Source of the DNA: DSOI01 sp041394885
Lineage (GTDB): Bacteria > Acidobacteriota > Terriglobia > Bryobacterales > Bryobacteraceae
Direction: 5' to 3'
DNA length: 6,616 bases
Assembly (NCBI GenBank): GCA_041394885.1
Contig: JAWKHI010000081.1
Span: 1-6,616 of the forward strand
The notes beneath the pieces are model-generated. The model saw only the letters and a program-made list of their open reading frames with translations, did no database searches and was not told the origin of the DNA. Positions 4,067-6,616 of this stretch are shown here, one piece after another. Each line of letters starts with the position of its first letter. The stretch's first letter is position 1. The position numbers and the translations under genes are program-made.

Positions 4067-6616
4067 TTGCGCAAAGTGTTGTTGGTTGGGTGGGACGCCG
4101 CTGATTGGAAGGTGATCCATCCTCTACTTGACCGGGGAGAACTCCCGAATCTGCGCCTTTTGATCGATAACGGCGTCATGGGCGACATCCAGACGCTCGA
4201 TCCGGTGCTGTCGCCGATGCTGTGGAACTCGATTGCCACCGGCAAGCTCGCGGACCAGCACGGCATCCTCGGCTTCACCGAACTGGACCCGGATACCCGC
4301 CGCGTGCGTCCGGTGACGTCCACTTCCCGCCGCTGCAAGGCGCTGTGGAACATCCTGATGCAGAACGGGGCCAACACCCACGTGATCCATTGGTTCGCTG
4401 GGCACCCGGCCGAGCCCATCCGCGGCGTCTGCGTCTCCGATGCGTTCTCCAAGGGTTGGGCCGATCCGTCGGCGGACTGGCCGATGATGCCCGGCACGGT
4501 GCATCCTCCCGAAGCCGCCGGGACGTTGGCCGATCTGCGCATGGCGCCCGACGACATCGACGAGCAATTGCTGCGGCTGTTCGTGCCGCGCGCGGCGGAA
4601 ATCGATCAGGAAAAGGACTTTCGGCTGGCCGCGGTGGCCAAGATCATCGCCGAGTCCGCCTCGGTCCACAACGCGGCCACTTACGCCATGGAGCAGCACC
4701 CGTGGGACTTCATGGGAATCTACTACCCGTCGATCGACCATTTCAGCCATGGGTTCATGAACTACCATCCCCCGCGGCCGGAATGGATCCGCGAATCCGA
4801 TTTCGAGTTGTACAAGGACGTGGTGAGCAGCGGCTACCGGCTTCACGATCTGTTCCTGGGCCGGTTGCTGCAATTGGCGCCCTCCGGGACCACCGTGATC
4901 CTGTGCTCGGATCACGGGTTCCATTCCGACCACCTGCGGCCGCGCGAGATTCCTCAGGTGCCAGCCGGGCCGGCCGAGCAGCACCGCCCGCTCGGCATCC
5001 TGGCCATGGCCGGACCCGGCATCAAGAAGGATGAGATCATCTACGGCGCCACACTGCTTGACATCGCGCCCACCGTGCTCCACCTGTGCGGGCTTCCGGC
5101 CGGACGCGACATGCCGGGCCGCATTCTCCTCGAAGCCATGGAAGATCCGCGGCCGGAGCCGCGCATTCCCTCCTGGGAAGACGTGGAAGGCGAGGCCGGC
5201 ATGCATCAGGGCGCGGTGGCGATGAGCGCCGGAGACGCCGAGGCGCTGATCGAGCAGTTCGTCGCCTTGGGCTACATCGACAAACCGAGCGAAGACGCAG
5301 GCAAGGAGGCGCAAAAATGCGAGCGGGAGCGGATGTGGAACCTGGCCCGCGTGTATCTGCACTCCCAGCGCCCGCATCTGGCCCTGCCGCTGCTCGAGCA
5401 GATCTGGGACGAAACGCCGGACCGGACAGACTTTGCTCTCGTCCTCGCTGGATGCCAGGCCCGCCTCGGCATGGTGGCTGAGGCGCGCGCCACCGCCGAA
5501 GAAGCCATCGCCGGACTGCCTCCCTCGGCGGCGCAGGCAAGCGTCCTGGCCACGGTGGCCGCGCTCTCCGGCGGGATCCGGGACGCGCTCGCCCATCTGG
5601 AAGAGGCGACTCGGCTGAGTCCGGCCTCGGCGGACATTGCTGTCCGCCACGGCGCCGTTCTGCTGGCGTTGCGGCGTTGGGCGCCGGCGGAGATGGAATT
5701 TCTGCGCGCCACCGCCATCGATCCGCATCATCCACAGGCCTGGGAGTCCCTGGCGCTCGCACGTCTGCGCCTCAAGAAATGGACCGAAGCCGCCGAGGCC
5801 GCGCTCGAAAGCGCTGGCTTCGATTTCCACCGGCCGCGCGCCCATATGTTTCTCGGTATCGCGCTCTACCAGCTTGGCCGCCACGCCGACGCCATTCGCG
5901 CGCTCGAAACGGCGCTCGGTTTTCGTCCGCCGCTGCGGCAGGCGCACTTCTGGCTGTCCCGCGTCCTGATGCGGATCCCCGGACGGCAGGAAGACGCCTT
6001 GCGGCATCGCGAACGGGCGCGCCTCGCACGCGAACGCCGTCTGGACCACCGCGACCGGCTGCATCGCCTGCACGACGAAGCAGCCGTCCGCGCCGCCTCG
6101 CGAACCCCCAATCGCGCCGAGCGCCGCACCGAGGCCCTGGCCGAGCGCGAGAAGATGCGCGCGCGCAGGAAGGATGCCATCGCCAAAGCGCAGCGCGAGG
6201 CCGAGGTTCTCCGAAGCAGCGCAGCCCGTCCGCTCGACCTGATCGTCGTCTCGGGATTGCCGCGATCCGGCACTTCCGTGATGATGCAAATGCTTCACGG
6301 CGGAGGGATTCCGGTGATGACCGACAACGAACGCCAGGCCGACTCCGACAACCCCCGCGGCTACCTCGAGTGGGAAGCCGTGAAGAAGCTCGAGACCGAA
6401 CCGGACATCCTCTACCAGGCCGAGGGCAAGGCCATCAAGGTGATCTCGGCCCTGCTGCCGTTTCTCCCGGTCACCCATCGCTACAAAGTGATTTTCATGG
6501 ACCGGCCCATCGACGAAGTGGCCGCCTCCCACGACAAGATGATTCACAATCGCGGCGAAAAGAAGCCGTCCACGGAGCCGGAGCGCATGAAGCAGAATCT
6601 CGAACGCCATCGCCGC
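4067..6616 (+). CDS. AlkP-superfamily phosphodiesterase - TPR - sulfotransferase fusion (3' end outside window)
   Basis: The frame is open for 850 codons from TTG 4067 to the window edge. Residues 1-360 are an alkaline-phosphatase-superfamily domain of the type I phosphodiesterase/COG3379 kind. Expected catalytic residues are present: Asp10 (VGWDAADW), Ser49 as nucleophile (SPMLWNSIATG, aligning with TFPNxYTxxTG of nucleotide pyrophosphatases), Asp224 and His228 (SIDHFSHG), Asp282-His283 (CSDHGF) and His306. It lacks the CxPxR motif of formylglycine sulfatases. Residues 420-625 hold about six TPR units with 34-residue spacing. Residues 643-721 are a charged Arg/Glu-rich helical linker. From 722 a sulfotransferase fold starts: SGLPRSGTS at 729-737 fits the 5'-phosphosulfate loop, and Arg813 with Ser821 (DRPIDEVAAS) has the 8-residue spacing of the 3'-phosphate site. 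No signal peptide is seen, so a cytoplasmic location, where PAPS is available, is likely. The C-terminus is missing. Domain calls are strong; the substrates of both enzymes are unknown. Confidence 0.88.
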   Translation, partial: MRKVLLVGWDAADWKVIHPLLDRGELPNLRLLIDNGVMGDIQTLDPVLSPMLWNSIATGKLADQHGILGFTELDPDTRRVRPVTSTSRRCKALWNILMQNGANTHVIHWFAGHPAEPIRGVCVSDAFSKGWADPSADWPMMPGTVHPPEAAGTLADLRMAPDDIDEQLLRLFVPRAAEIDQEKDFRLAAVAKIIAESASVHNAATYAMEQHPWDFMGIYYPSIDHFSHGFMNYHPPRPEWIRESDFELYKDVVSSGYRLHDLFLGRLLQLAPSGTTVILCSDHGFHSDHLRPREIPQVPAGPAEQHRPLGILAMAGPGIKKDEIIYGATLLDIAPTVLHLCGLPAGRDMPGRILLEAMEDPRPEPRIPSWEDVEGEAGMHQGAVAMSAGDAEALIEQFVALGYIDKPSEDAGKEAQKCERERMWNLARVYLHSQRPHLALPLLEQIWDETPDRTDFALVLAGCQARLGMVAEARATAEEAIAGLPPSAAQASVLATVAALSGGIRDALAHLEEATRLSPASADIAVRHGAVLLALRRWAPAEMEFLRATAIDPHHPQAWESLALARLRLKKWTEAAEAALESAGFDFHRPRAHMFLGIALYQLGRHADAIRALETALGFRPPLRQAHFWLSRVLMRIPGRQEDALRHRERARLARERRLDHRDRLHRLHDEAAVRAASRTPNRAERRTEALAEREKMRARRKDAIAKAQREAEVLRSSAARPLDLIVVSGLPRSGTSVMMQMLHGGGIPVMTDNERQADSDNPRGYLEWEAVKKLETEPDILYQAEGKAIKVISALLPFLPVTHRYKVIFMDRPIDEVAASHDKMIHNRGEKKPSTEPERMKQNLERHRR

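Noticed and set aside
4067..5150. Assignment of the N-terminal domain of the fusion as a sulfatase
   Set aside because: Tempting beside a sulfotransferase domain, but there is no CxPxR formylglycine motif; the nucleophile position is Ser49 in an NPP-like context.
4124..6610. An 828-codon open frame on the minus strand opposite the fusion gene
   Set aside because: It covers nearly the whole fusion gene and its product lacks recognisable domains. Such long antisense frames arise when a G+C-rich gene rarely uses codons whose reverse complement is a stop. The plus-strand frame shows catalytic motifs and 34-residue TPR periodicity.

Overview
The window is strongly G+C-rich, and its reading frames favour G or C at third codon positions. 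The gene mix is an LTA4H-type M1 peptidase, an EamA permease, a PIG-L deacetylase, an exported B3-like metallo-hydrolase, a lipoprotein and a phosphodiesterase-TPR-sulfotransferase fusion. Together with weak Shine-Dalgarno use, this suggests a free-living soil-type bacterium, perhaps Acidobacteriota (Solibacter/Bryobacter-like). The taxonomic guess is inference. No mobile element, CRISPR array, tRNA or rRNA is visible.

Layout: (1) 1-426 (+) is the C-terminal end of an M1 aminopeptidase of the leukotriene A4 hydrolase type. (2) 431-1402 (+) is a ten-helix DMT/EamA permease. (3) 1439-2137 (+) is a PIG-L/LmbE-type deacetylase. These three run in one direction with short gaps (4 and 36 bases) and could be one transcription unit. 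(4) 2158-3195 (-) is an exported metallo-beta-lactamase-fold hydrolase, convergent with the deacetylase, with 20 bases between the stop codons. (5) A 136-base divergent intergenic region (3196-3331) holds a good sigma70-like promoter pointing right and a weaker extended -10 pointing left. (6) 3332-3958 (+) is a lipoprotein of unknown function. (7) A 108-base leader (3959-4066) contains a hairpin whose 3' arm is the Shine-Dalgarno sequence of the next gene. (8) 4067-6616 (+, cut by the window end) encodes at least 850 residues: an alkaline-phosphatase-superfamily phosphodiesterase with all expected catalytic residues, about six TPR units, an arginine-rich linker, and the start of a PAPS-type sulfotransferase domain.

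The last gene is the most notable item. A phosphodiesterase-class hydrolase and a sulfotransferase are joined by a protein-interaction scaffold in one apparently cytoplasmic chain. It is also the only gene here with a strong Shine-Dalgarno sequence, and that sequence can pair with an upstream anti-SD arm. The lipoprotein, and possibly the metallo-hydrolase, look leaderless or nearly so. No single pathway links all the genes; the left part looks like ordinary chromosomal housekeeping and accessory metabolism.
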